From: JBKHYJ01 sp046565505
Lineage (GTDB): Bacteria > Acidobacteriota > Blastocatellia > UBA7656
Assembly (NCBI GenBank): GCA_046565505.1
Contig: JBKHYJ010000105.1
Span: 156,510 to 220,509 of the forward strand
Length of the DNA stretch: 64,000 nucleotides
Direction: 5' to 3'
In this document: positions 7,100 through 16,900 of the stretch, piece after piece
Layout: every line of letters begins with the position of its first letter
Position numbering within the stretch: position 1 is the stretch's first letter
Made by a program: the position numbers and the translations under genes
Notes under the pieces: model-generated
Told to the model about the DNA's origin: nothing
Database searches by the model: none
The model's input: the letters and a program-made list of their open reading frames with translations, nothing else

Positions 7100-8839
7100 T
7101 CATTTTATTCGGTAGCCCTTCTCTTCGTTATTCAAGATCCAGCCCACCACCTCGCCTATGCGAATCTCTTCGGACCTGTAGGCTTCCATAGTTATCCCCG
7201 CAGAGCCTTGCAGGTGTATATTCTCGGCGGACTCAAGCATGTCGCTGAAGCGTTTTTGCCACAGCTGAATGTTCCGGGGGCGCAGGTCCACCCACCCATT
7301 GGCGGCCCACACCTCGACGTCGCCATCGTGGACGCAGATGCCCGTGCCCAGGCGGGCCTCCGGCACCTTTATGTGAGGCCCGCGGATCATGGCGTCGCCG
7401 GCCGGCAGAAGTATGGGTATGCCGATGGAGGTTATCGTGTTGCGAAGGTCCTCGTCGTATTCGAGGTATCGCTCGCAGCGGTGCGAGATTTCTTCGGCGC
7501 TTTGCGAAATGATCGCCCTAAGCTTGCCGGGCGGCTTCAAATCCTTAGAGACCTTGTAGAGCAGGTGCGCCTCGAAGAGCAGCTTCGTGAGTTTGGGCGG
7601 CCCCAGCTCGCCGGTCGCCACCGAGTGGGAGTTCGTCTCGTCCTCCAGCCTGCGCAGCGACTCAATGGCCGAAAGCCTCAAGTACCCCGCGCGGTAACTC
7701 GGCTTCATGATCGAGCTGTCGATCGCCGCGATTACGTCGAGCCCCGTGTTGCTCCCCTTGATCTCAAGCACGATGGCGCGGCTGATCTCTTCGGGCGTCA
7801 CGAACTCCATCTGATTGATCGAGGTGACGGCCTCGAACTCGCCGCGCGCGAAGAAGCCGTTTTCGCCGGTGTCAACGCCCACCATTTCGAGCTTCCCGAG
7901 GTCCTTGAAATCATTCTCGGGCAGGGACAGTTGGAGGGTGCTGCCTAGCGGCTGCTGCTGGGGTATGAATTTGTGGCGGGTCCTGAGCGGCTGGACCGTG
8001 ACTTTTTTATAGCCGATCATGGCCCCGGGCTTGATCTCTTTCACGATGGGGCCGCCGGGGGTCCGCGCCATCAGGAACATCAGCCCCGTCTGCGCGAAGC
8101 CGATTGATGATTTCGACATCAGCTTGGCCGAGGGCTTGTCTTCGCCATGAGTGTAGGGGATGTTAAGGCCCATGCCGCCGGTCCCGGTCGTGCCGACTTT
8201 TATGTAAATGCGCGTTTTATTATCAACCATCGCCTTGTGAAGCATGCGTATGTGGCGTATGAGCTGCGGGATCGATTGAGACACCAGGAGCATCTCGATA
8301 GACTCCTCCATGGCCTCGCGCCTGGCCTGGAGCGACTCGAAATCATTGCCCATGAGACAGCTCGTAACGAAGTCGAGGTCCTGGCGGACCTCCTTGCAGC
8401 TCGCGTCCACGTCCTGGTAGCTGATGCCGGTGGCGGTATTGATGCAGTCGATGACTACGTCGGGCCTGTGCTCGCGGATCAGGCGTACGACTTCGGACCT
8501 CTCGTAAGCTTCGAGGAAGGAGCCGAACAGGTCCTCGTACAGGGCGCGGCGGCGCGCGGGGTCCTCGACTAGGGCGGCGCGCTTCTGTTTGGCGAACTCC
8601 GAGCGGACAAAAATGTTCCCCCACTCCGGCACGAAGTCGATCCCGTACTCTTTGAATGGGAAATCCTCGCCGACCTCGCCGGCGAATCTCTTGATCTCGT
8701 CTTCCTCAAGTGCGGCTACGACAATCTTGTCGGGACCAAGCTCACGCGCAATCTGGCGAGTCACCTGCGCGCCGACCAGTCCGGGTGCGCCCAGAATCAA
8801 CACCGTCCTATCTAAGGATTGCCGTAGATTCTCCCTCAT
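7100..8839 (-). CDS. large NAD(P)-binding Rossmann-fold protein of unknown function
   Basis: A 579-residue cytoplasmic protein. Residues of about 12-30 (VLILGAPGLVGAQVTRQIA) form a Rossmann dinucleotide-binding loop of the short-chain/extended dehydrogenase type. After HRPDVVIDCINTATGISY (near 125) a later KVGTTGTGGMGLNIPYTHG segment suggests a second glycine-rich site. I see no classical YxxxK catalytic pair in its usual position. GGAGG lies 7 bases before the ATG at 8839. Neighbours (zap genes, ribosomal operon) give no hint. It could be an NAD(P)-dependent reductase or epimerase, or a saccharopine-dehydrogenase-like protein. I do not assign a reaction. Confidence 0.75.
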   Translation of the reverse strand: MRENLRQSLDRTVLILGAPGLVGAQVTRQIARELGPDKIVVAALEEDEIKRFAGEVGEDFPFKEYGIDFVPEWGNIFVRSEFAKQKRAALVEDPARRRALYEDLFGSFLEAYERSEVVRLIREHRPDVVIDCINTATGISYQDVDASCKEVRQDLDFVTSCLMGNDFESLQARREAMEESIEMLLVSQSIPQLIRHIRMLHKAMVDNKTRIYIKVGTTGTGGMGLNIPYTHGEDKPSAKLMSKSSIGFAQTGLMFLMARTPGGPIVKEIKPGAMIGYKKVTVQPLRTRHKFIPQQQPLGSTLQLSLPENDFKDLGKLEMVGVDTGENGFFARGEFEAVTSINQMEFVTPEEISRAIVLEIKGSNTGLDVIAAIDSSIMKPSYRAGYLRLSAIESLRRLEDETNSHSVATGELGPPKLTKLLFEAHLLYKVSKDLKPPGKLRAIISQSAEEISHRCERYLEYDEDLRNTITSIGIPILLPAGDAMIRGPHIKVPEARLGTGICVHDGDVEVWAANGWVDLRPRNIQLWQKRFSDMLESAENIHLQGSAGITMEAYRSEEIRIGEVVGWILNNEEKGYRIK

Positions 8840-9119
8840 ACGTTCCTCCGAGTTTTACGTGCAGGTGAATTGTCTCACAAAGCCGGGCGCGCATGAACAC
8901 TTTCAAGATTAAGGCAAACAGGGCGAGGCCATCCGGCTTGCCGTGTGCGATGGCGGCGCTCCTTCGCCCGCGCCCCAGGTCGTGTCCGACCCCCGTATGA
9001 TCGTGTAAGGTTTCGCGCGAGATGTTTGAGGAATCTAGCATTGTTAACGATGAGCGATGAATTGAAACGCGGGACTCTGGCCCCTCAATTCACCGCCCAC
9101 GGTCCGGCGATCACCCCCG

Positions 9120-9503
9120 TCAGGCGGCGGGAGCCGCCGTGCGATTGGACTCAATGGCCTGCTTGACCCTTCCAGAAATCTCCGTGAAGGAGGCCGGCTC
9201 ATGGACGGCCAGGTCGGCGAGGATCTTGCGGTCCAGGTTAATCTCCGCCAACTTCAACCCGTGCATGAACTGGCTGTAGCTGAGCCCGTTGGCGCGCGCG
9301 GCCGCGCCTATGCGGACGATCCACAGCGACCTGAATTCCCGCTTCTTGAGCTTGCGCCCCGTGAAGGCGAAATTGAGCGACCGCTCGACCTGCTCTTTCG
9401 CGTGCCTGTAAAGCTTGCTCTTCGTGCCGCGGTAGCCGCGTGCCAGTTTCAAAATATCTTTTCGTTTATGTAGCCGTTTATTCCCACGTTTAGCGCGAGG
9501 CAT
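9120..9503 (-). CDS. rplT: 50S ribosomal protein L20
   Basis: L20 of 127 residues, an early-assembling 23S rRNA-binding protein. PRAKRGNKRLHKRKDILKLA, the GYRGTKSKLYRHAKEQV core and SYSQFMHGLKLAEINLDRKI are characteristic. The extra C-terminal stretch (IESNRTAAPAA) makes it slightly longer than the usual 118. It is the last gene of infC-rpmI-rplT. AAGGAGG lies 6 bases before the ATG. L20 commonly represses its own operon by binding mRNA; the perfect hairpin just upstream is a candidate site for such control. Confidence 0.97.
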   Translation of the reverse strand: MPRAKRGNKRLHKRKDILKLARGYRGTKSKLYRHAKEQVERSLNFAFTGRKLKKREFRSLWIVRIGAAARANGLSYSQFMHGLKLAEINLDRKILADLAVHEPASFTEISGRVKQAIESNRTAAPAA

Positions 9504-9531
9504 AATTCCCTCCTTAATCAGTTGGCAGTAA

Positions 9532-9578
9532 GCGGCGGGCTGTAAAAATTAAGGATCAAGATTTTTACAGCCCGCCGC
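9532..9578 (-). promoter_or_regulatory. 18-bp perfect hairpin between rpmI and rplT
   Basis: Bases 9532-9549 are the exact reverse complement of 9561-9578 around an 11-base loop. In the minus-strand mRNA the hairpin starts 23 bases after the L35 stop and ends about 28 bases before the L20 start. There is no T-tract after it, so full termination is unlikely. Translational control of L20, processing, or mRNA stabilisation are possible. Confidence 0.6.
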
Positions 9579-9601
9579 ACGCTATTAACTATGATTGCCT
9601 G

Positions 9602-9805
9602 CTAGCCGCGTCCGTACGGAAGCATCCTCTTGGTCGGCTTCTCGTCGGCTTCCGATACCATAACGTCTATATCGAGGTAGCGTTTCCGCTTCGTAGACTT
9701 GCTGGTCAGTATGTGTCTGGCGTGCGAGTGCCCGCGCTTGACCTTGCCGGTGGCCGTCAGGCGGAAACGTTTTGCTGCTCCCTTGTGCGTTTTGAGTTTT
9801 GGCAT
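9602..9805 (-). CDS. rpmI: 50S ribosomal protein L35
   Basis: L35 of 67 residues: KLKTHKGAAKRFRLTATGKVKRG and the SHARHILTSKSTKRKRYL segment are diagnostic. The acidic stretch VMVSEADEKPTKRMLPYGRG closes it. AGGAGG lies 6 bases before the ATG. It sits 23 bases after infC and 98 bases before rplT, in the gene order conserved across bacteria. Normal length. Confidence 0.96.
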   Translation of the reverse strand: MPKLKTHKGAAKRFRLTATGKVKRGHSHARHILTSKSTKRKRYLDIDVMVSEADEKPTKRMLPYGRG

Positions 9806-9828
9806 TATTCCTCCTAAATACTATGAGA

Positions 9829-10383
<555 letters not shown>

Positions 10384-10386
<3 letters not shown>

Positions 10387-10400
10387 GGTCTATCCTCCTA
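10384..10400 (-). promoter_or_regulatory. infC ribosome-binding site and AUC initiation codon
   Basis: On the minus strand TAGGAGG (10400-10394) is followed by ATAGACC and then ATC (10386-10384). The near-perfect Shine-Dalgarno at 7-base spacing decides the start; no ATG, GTG or TTG is available at this position. Confidence 0.75.
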
Positions 10401-10753
10401 AACCGGCGGCGCCGATTTAATAATCAAAGCAGGTTTGACGTGCCTCATTGAGAACAATGAGCGTCAGTGCCGCAACCAGATGATGAACATCTAACGGCCG
10501 AGTCGCACGACGCCGGGCGCTTGTGCCGGGCGCCCCCGAAAAAGAGCCCTCGGTCATGAGTGGGGGAGCCCATTACTGTTCGCATCGCTGACTGGCGCTG
10601 TGCCTTCTACCACTATGGTCGGATCTTACGTCAGCGCCTCTGGCGTCCGCGGCCTCTTTTCGCCGCGCCGTTAAGCTTTCGCCAAAGGGCTTATGGGGCT
10701 GACGTAAAATAACGATTCGCCGCTCTCAAAAGAAAGCTTGCGATGGCAGGCGC
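10401..10753 (-). promoter_or_regulatory. long structured 5' leader of the infC operon
   Basis: Transcription from the promoter at 10760-10788 would give a leader of about 365 nucleotides. Helices visible in it include a 10-bp long-range pair (TTACGTCAGC near 10707-10698 with GCTGACGTAA near 10635-10626) enclosing smaller GC hairpins, a perfect CTCATTG/CAATGAG hairpin (10445-10462) and an AGATG/CATCT hairpin (10479-10493) close to the ribosome-binding site. It matches no riboswitch class I know (no T-box or cobalamin signature). Control by IF-3 or L20, as in other infC operons, is a reasonable guess. Confidence 0.5.
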
Positions 10754-10759
10754 GGGCGG

Positions 10760-10788
10760 ATTTGAGCTGCGGCCCGCCGCCTTGTCAA
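10760..10788 (-). promoter_or_regulatory. sigma-70 promoter for infC-rpmI-rplT
   Basis: A perfect TTGACA (10788-10783) with a 17-base spacer to TCAAAT (10765-10760) on the minus strand. The 270 bases between this and the stop of the receiver gene contain no other gene; a second weak candidate (TTGCGC ... TACTAT) lies a little further upstream. Confidence 0.5.
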
Positions 10789-11057
10789 AACCCAAGTCGG
10801 AATAGTAACAAACGGTATAGAGCAAGCGCAAGTTGTAATCAATGCTTTAGATGTCGTGATCGCGCCGGGGGCGTGAGTAACGCAGACAGATTACACCCTG
10901 CCGGCAATCCGATTCAGGGCCGGGCTAGCATTAGAATGACGACGAAAGGTGTCGCGTATCGTGAGAGTATGGCTATGCACGCAAAGGAATCAAAGGCAGG
11001 CGCGGGCGGGCAGTCTCCCACGGTAGTCCAGGCACTATGATGGTCTTATAATTCTCA

Positions 11058-11465
11058 TCAGACCCTACGGTCTGCATCCATTGCCTTCCCTTTATACCTC
11101 CCATCGAGTACCTGATTGACAGTCTTCACCAGACAGTCCAAATCTTCAGGCTTATGCAGCGCGCATTCCGCCCCCGCAGCTATCGCCGCGATAAGGTAGG
11201 TCTTGTCATAGGCTGAGATCGCGACGATTGGTATGTGGTCGTAGTTAGCCACTCTCCTCACGAGCCGGATGAACTCCAGCCCCGTCATCTCCGGGAGCAT
11301 CAGGTCGGTGAGTATGACATCGGGCTGGTAGAAGGCGAGGTCATCAATCCCCGTCGAGCAATTTTCGGCAGTTATGACGGTAAACTCATCCTGTTCCAGC
11401 AAGAGCCGCATGGCGTCGAGTATGTCCCGATTATCTTCTATTATTAGTACTGTGCCTTTTGACAT
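11058..11465 (-). CDS. single-domain response regulator (CheY-like)
   Basis: A 135-residue stand-alone receiver domain. The acidic pocket (Glu10, Asp11), phospho-acceptor Asp54 (ILTDLMLPEMTG), Ser84 (AISAYD) and Lys105 (LHKPED) are all in place, so it should be phosphorylated by a histidine kinase. No output domain follows; the last 15 residues are a short basic tail. No kinase gene is adjacent. The nearest is the orphan kinase at 33095, too far away to pair on position. It probably works by protein-protein contact or as a phosphorelay intermediate. Confidence 0.9.
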   Translation of the reverse strand: MSKGTVLIIEDNRDILDAMRLLLEQDEFTVITAENCSTGIDDLAFYQPDVILTDLMLPEMTGLEFIRLVRRVANYDHIPIVAISAYDKTYLIAAIAAGAECALHKPEDLDCLVKTVNQVLDGRYKGKAMDADRRV

Positions 11466-11701
11466 ATGGGTAGACCTCTACTGCATTTCTTGTAAGAGCG
11501 AGCGTTAACCATTCACGCGGTATGCCACAAGAGATGTATAACCTTAGCGAGGATATCGCGGCACTTAGGGGATGGCTTATTATTGCCGACGCAAAAGGCT
11601 ACAGGACAATGTGTCATATTCCAGTCCACTTTATTTCGCCGTGCAAATATTACGGCAAGCATAGGATAAGGGGGAAAAGGGAATGACGAGGCGGCTTTCG
11701 G

Positions 11702-11827
11702 ACTGCTGTAGCAGGGATTGAAGAGCATCTCAGAAGAATATCTCATAAGGACGTCTCGACGACCATGATCTATACACATGTGATTAACAAAGGGGGGAAG
11801 GGCGTCCGCTCTCCACTTGAGTTGTGA
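11702..11827 (+). pseudogene. decayed 3' end of an integron-type tyrosine recombinase (intI remnant)
   Basis: The frame ending in TGA at 11827 reads HKDVSTTMIYTHV (from 11744), then INKGGKGVRSPLEL. This is the C-terminus of integron integrases, including the catalytic Tyr of MIYTHV. Upstream the match fades: about 15 more residues (AGIEEHLRRIS) are loosely similar to the family, and a second frame reads FGLL followed by a stop, which fits frameshift and nonsense decay. The Arg-His-x-x-Arg part and the whole N-domain are absent. From 11466 to 11701 I see only an unassigned 50-codon frame (11536-11688). No attI or attC site was recognised. Confidence 0.75.
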
Positions 11828-11880
11828 TTGCGGTAATTAGCCCGCGCCAGCCGCGGTTATAGCTAAGTCATTGATTCCTT

Positions 11881-11889
11881 TGTTATACT
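11881..11889 (+). promoter_or_regulatory. extended -10 promoter of the DUF512 gene
   Basis: TGTTATACT fits the extended -10 pattern (TGn plus TATACT), with no recognisable -35. It ends 9 bases before the ATG at 11899, so the transcript would be leaderless or nearly so. Confidence 0.4.
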
Positions 11890-11898
11890 CTTGAGGTT

Positions 11899-13263
11899 AT
11901 GTACACAGAGTTATTCGAGACCATCTATCCGATCAACACGAAAAAAGAGAAGGGCGTAGTCGTTTCGGGCGTTGACCCGTTCACGCTCGGCGACGAGATA
12001 GGCCTGGAGGCCGGCGACCGCGTAATGAAGGTCAACGGGCACGAGCTTCGCGACTTTCTGGATTTCCAGTTCTACGCGGGGAGCGAAGACTCCGTGCGTT
12101 TAGAGGTCATTAAAAAATCGGGCGAGCCGCTGGAGGTCGAGGTCCAAGTCGGCGAGGGTGAAATCTGGGGCCTGGACTTCGAGTATTTCTCGCCGCGGCA
12201 GTGCGCCAACGATTGCATATTTTGTTTCTGCAACCAGAATCCCGCCGGGTCGCGGGAGTCGCTCTTCTTCAAGGATGAAGACACGCGACTGTCTTTCCTT
12301 CACGGCAACTACACGACCATGTCGTCAATCTCAAAGGTTGAGCTTGACCGAATAGTCGAGCAGCGACTCTCGCCGCAGTACGTCTCCGTTCATGCCACGG
12401 ACCCGGAAGTGCGTAGGTATCTTCTGGGGCGCAAGCGGCCCGACGACGTGTTGGGCAAGATGCGATACCTGGCCGACCGCGGGATAGAGCTTCATGCGCA
12501 GATAGTCCTTTGCCCCACGATTAACGACGGCGCCACGCTCCGTCGCACCGTCTACGACCTGGCGGAGCTTCACCCGCACCTCACGTCCGTCGCGGTCGTC
12601 CCGGTCGTGTTTACCAAGCTGCACAACTACCGCCACCTCATGACTGCTGTGACGGCCGATTACGCCCGCCGGGTCATCAAAGAGGCCCGCCCCTGGCAAC
12701 GCGAATTCCGCGGGCGATTCGGCAACACTTTTGTCTTTCTGGCGGACGAGTTTTACTTGCGAGCGGGGGCCCGGCTCCCGGGCCGCGCCCACTATGGCGA
12801 CTACCCTCAAATCGAAGACGGCGTCGGTATGGTGCGCCGCTTCATCATCGAATCGAACAGGGCGCTAGGGCGCGGCCTCCCGGGAGGGGCGGCGATAAAA
12901 CCCGGCTCGCTTCATGGCACGGTGGCGACGGGCGAGTTGTTCCGCCCCGTGCTCGCGGGATTCGTGAGCGCGTTGAACCAGAGGTATGGCACGCGGCTGA
13001 AGGTCATCGCACTAAAGAACCATTTCTTCGGCGAAGAGATCACGGTTGCCGGGCTGGTGGGCGGGGGCGACGTGCTCGCCGCGCGCGAATCAATCGAAGG
13101 CAATTTCCTGATCGTCCCCGAACAGGCTTGCCTCAAAAGCGGCAATATCTTTCTTGATGACCTGAGCGTCGAAGACCTGGGGCGGAGGCTCGGCATGCCG
13201 GTCTCTCATGGCGGCGCTTCGCTTCTGAGTATGGTCGAGCGCGCGAGGGAATTGGAATCTTGA
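11899..13263 (+). CDS. DUF512 radical SAM protein with N-terminal PDZ-like domain
   Basis: A 454-residue cytoplasmic protein. Residues of about 15-85 form a PDZ-like domain (GLEAGDRVMKVNGHELRD). The radical-SAM cluster motif is C102-x3-C106-x2-C109, followed by Cys111, where an iron-sulfur cluster would cleave S-adenosylmethionine. The C-terminal third (VALKNHFFGEEITVAGLVGG near 370) is the DUF512 domain. The arrangement is that of a widespread bacterial family whose substrate is unknown, and the length is normal. It lies alone between an integrase remnant and a large intergenic gap. The start is fixed by MYTELFETIYP right after a short leader. Confidence 0.9.
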   Translation: MYTELFETIYPINTKKEKGVVVSGVDPFTLGDEIGLEAGDRVMKVNGHELRDFLDFQFYAGSEDSVRLEVIKKSGEPLEVEVQVGEGEIWGLDFEYFSPRQCANDCIFCFCNQNPAGSRESLFFKDEDTRLSFLHGNYTTMSSISKVELDRIVEQRLSPQYVSVHATDPEVRRYLLGRKRPDDVLGKMRYLADRGIELHAQIVLCPTINDGATLRRTVYDLAELHPHLTSVAVVPVVFTKLHNYRHLMTAVTADYARRVIKEARPWQREFRGRFGNTFVFLADEFYLRAGARLPGRAHYGDYPQIEDGVGMVRRFIIESNRALGRGLPGGAAIKPGSLHGTVATGELFRPVLAGFVSALNQRYGTRLKVIALKNHFFGEEITVAGLVGGGDVLAARESIEGNFLIVPEQACLKSGNIFLDDLSVEDLGRRLGMPVSHGGASLLSMVERARELES

Positions 13264-13907
13264 CCGCGCCGTTAAGGAATTATGCAGCCACATTTTACCC
13301 GTAAGCCCGCTTTCCCCTCATAAAAAAAGCGAATAGTAACAACGAGCCGGATTCGTTTGAAGCCCGGAGATGGCATTGTCATCACGCGGTTTACGCCGGG
13401 CGCGGCTCCGGTTCACAGGATTCCGGTTGTCGCCGGCAATACAATTCTCTCGAAACGCTGTTGTATGGCCCGTGAGAATGGCCTGCAAGGCTTAGGTCGA
13501 GGTCGTAACTTGAGTCGCGAGGGCGTCCCAGTGCCTTTCTAGATTCGCCCCAGGTCAGAATTTTCGATTACGCTTTCCAATTTTTCATAGATATAACCAA
13601 ATTTTTGGAGAAAGTTTCATGCAATCGACCTGTTGGCAGGTCTTAATCTCAATCAATCCATAGCGTTAAGCCGGGGGCGCAAGCTGGAACATTTTTTGCT
13701 GCGGAATTAAATCCAACTTTCACGAAGTATCTGTTTTTCACCCGGGGCATAACAGACTATCGAAATCAGGTGCAGGTAGACTTTACTCTGTTCTAGACCC
13801 TCTGGCGTGGAAAGCAGAAGTCAGCAATCAACCAACAAATTAGCCGCTCATCAGTGGTTCAGGGGGATCGCAAGGCCGCCTACTATGATGGGAAAAATGG
13901 AGGAAGG
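13264..13907. other. intergenic region upstream of the Oar-like receptor
   Basis: A 644-base stretch without a convincing gene. It is more AT-rich than its flanks from about 13550. The only structure I can name is a short hairpin GACCTG-TTGG-CAGGTC (13627-13642). The open frame at 13357-13542 begins with TTG, has no ribosome-binding site and resembles nothing. The receptor's promoter is presumably here, but I could not identify a clear pair of boxes. Confidence 0.5.
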
Positions 13908-16900
13908 ATGATATTAAAGAAATTCTTTGGAATCACGCTTTCTGTACTCCTGGCGTTAGGGTCGCTCAGCAGTCTGGGGCTGGCCCAGACTGCGCCCACT
14001 TCGCGCATACGCGGCACGGTCGCCGACGCGCAAGGCGCCTTAGTACCTAATGCGGATGTTGTCATCAAAAACAATGAGACGGGCCAGGAATATAAAATCA
14101 AGAGTGGCGACGATGGCTCGTTCACGCTGCCCTCTCTGCAGGTCGCGACCTTTACCATCACGGTCACTGCCCCCGGGTTCAAGCAGACTATGGTGACTGA
14201 AGTTAAGACCATAGTCGGCGAGACAGTGAACGTAGATGTGAAGTTAGAGGCCGGCGCGCCGACCGAGAGTGTCACGGTGACGAGCGGCGCCGAGGTCCTG
14301 CAAAAAGAGACGACCACTGTCGGCTCGACGATCACGGGCCGCCAGATCTCCGACCTCCCTTTCACCTCGCGCAACGCCCTCGACCTGGTGCTGAGCCTCC
14401 CGGGCACGTCGACGCCCGGCCGGCCGCGCACGTCGTCGGTCAACGGGCTGCCGCAAGGGTCGCTCAACATCACGCTTGACGGGCTGAACGTTCAAGACAA
14501 CCTCATCCGTTCGGGCGACGGCTTCTTCACCTTCATTCGCCCCAGCACGGACGCCGTGGCCGAGGTGACGGTCTCGACCGCGACGCCGGGCGCAGAGAGC
14601 GCGGGCGAAGGCGCCGTGCAGATCAAGTTCGTCACCAAGAGCGGTACGAACCAGTACCACGGCAGCGCTTTTTGGGAGAACCGCCAGCCGAACCTCAATT
14701 CAAACTACTACTTCAATAACCTGCAGGGCATCGATCGCACGCCGGTCAGGCTCGACCAGTATGGGTTCTCAGTCGGCGGCCCGATCACCCCTTGGCTCAA
14801 GGACCGGGCCTTCTTCTTCGTAACGTATGAAAAGTACCGCCTGCCGGAATCAACCTTGCGCACGGCAATCATTCCGAGCGCGGAAGCGGCCTCCGGAATA
14901 TTCCGCTACAGGAGGGCTGATGGGTCGATCACGTCCGTGAACCTCTTGCAACTGGCAGGGACCAGGAACTTCCCTTCGACTTTCGACCCCATCATCAGCG
15001 CAAGGCTCGCCGACCTCCGCGCGTCGTTGGCGAACGGGTCTGTCAGGAATGACCCGACCGACCCGAACCAGCAGCAGTTCTCTTTCACCAACAATGGCGG
15101 GCAGAATCGCTATTACCCGACCATGCGCTTAGACTTCAACCTAACCAGTAAGCATCACCTCGAAGGCGTCTGGAATTATCAGGGTTACCGCAACAGCGTG
15201 GACTTCCTTAATTCGGTGGACCCTGTGTTCCCCGCGCCGTTCCCCCAGATATTCGGCGGACAGAACTCCAACCGCTTCTCGTTCACGACGGCTCTGCGCT
15301 CGCAGATAACCGCCTCGGTAGTCAACGAAGCGAGGTTCGGCCTGTCGGGCGGGACAGTGACTTTCGCCAGCACGATCAGCCCCGCTGATTTCGCGCCCTT
15401 CGGAGGCGCCGCGCTGGTCCTCCCCGGCAACTACAACAACTTCTTCAATAACTTCACGAGGGCGGGTTCATGGCGCAACACGCCCGTCAAGCAGTTCAGC
15501 GATAACGTGTCGTGGTCGAAAGGCTCGCACAGCTTCAACTTCGGCGGCAACTACACACACGTAACCGCCTGGTCGAACGCGCCGCTCAACGTGCCGACCG
15601 TGACCTTCGGCATCGACGCGGCGGACCCGGCCAATAGCCTGTTCACGACGGCCAACTTCCCGGGCGCGTCGCCGACGATTCTCGGCAACGCCGCGGGGCT
15701 CTATGGGTTCCTGGTCGGGAGGATCACGCAGGTGGCGCAGGCCGCGCCGCTCGAAGAGGCGACCGGAAAATACAGGCTGGGCGGCACGCTGACGACGCGC
15801 AACCGTTCGCGCGAGTTCGGCTTTTACGGCCAGGATTACTACAAGTTCCGGCCTAACCTCACGATCAACTACGGGCTTCGCTACGAGTACCAGTTCCCGT
15901 TCGAGCACCTCAATGGCGTCTACTCGTTCGCGAATTACAATTCGCTGTTCGGCGTAAGCGGGCCGGGCAATTTCTTCAAGCCGGGCGTCCTGGCAGGGTC
16001 GGCCCCGCTCACGCCGTATGTGAAATTCGACAAGGACAGCATACAGGCATACAACGGCGACAAGAATAACCTGGCGCCGAGCATAGGCGTCGCCTGGTCG
16101 CCGCAGGTCAAGGGCGGCATCCTTAGCAAGATACTCGGCGAAGACAAGACCGTGCTTCGCGGCGGCTACTCCATCTCCTATAACCGCGAGAGCCTCTCGT
16201 TCCTGAGCCAGTTGCCCGGCGGTAATCCTGGTGCCACGGCCTCGCTCAACCTCGTCGCGGGCGGCAACTTCACGCCGGGCAGCCTGCTGTTCCGTAATGG
16301 CTTACCCGTGCCCGCCGCCCCGCCGCCGCCCGTATACCCGCTGGCCTTCAGGCCGACGGCCGGCGACCAGCTCGCCGCCTTCGACCCGAACATCAAAGTC
16401 CCATACGTCCAGTCGTGGACGTTCGGCATCCAGCGCGAACTCGACAAGAACACCGTCTTTGAAGCGCGTTACGTGGGCAACCACACGATAGGCATCTGGC
16501 GGAGGTTCTCGCCGAACGAAGTCAACATCTTCGAGAACGGGTTCTTAAACGAGTTCAACATCGCGGCGAGGAACCTCGCCATAGCCAGGGCGGCCAACCC
16601 GCTCAGCAACAACTTCGGCAACGCGGGGTTGCCGGGTCAGTCGCCGCTCCCGATCTTCCAGGCGTCGTTCGGTTCGGCCACTTCTGGCAACTTCGCAAAC
16701 GCCACCTTCGCCAACGCAATCGCGCAGGGGCAGGCCGGCGCGGTCGCCAACCTGCTGGCACGCAGCACGACGTTCCAGGCCAACAGGACTGCGGCGGGAT
16801 TGCCGGCGAACTTCTTCGTCATCAACCCGACCGCCATCACCGGCGCGAGCGCGACGGGCGGAATCATAGCGGTCGTCAATGGGGGCAGCAGCACCTACAA

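Noticed and set aside
10401..10753. Known riboswitch, T-box, RNase P, tmRNA or SRP RNA in the infC leader
   Set aside because: None of their conserved sequence blocks are present.
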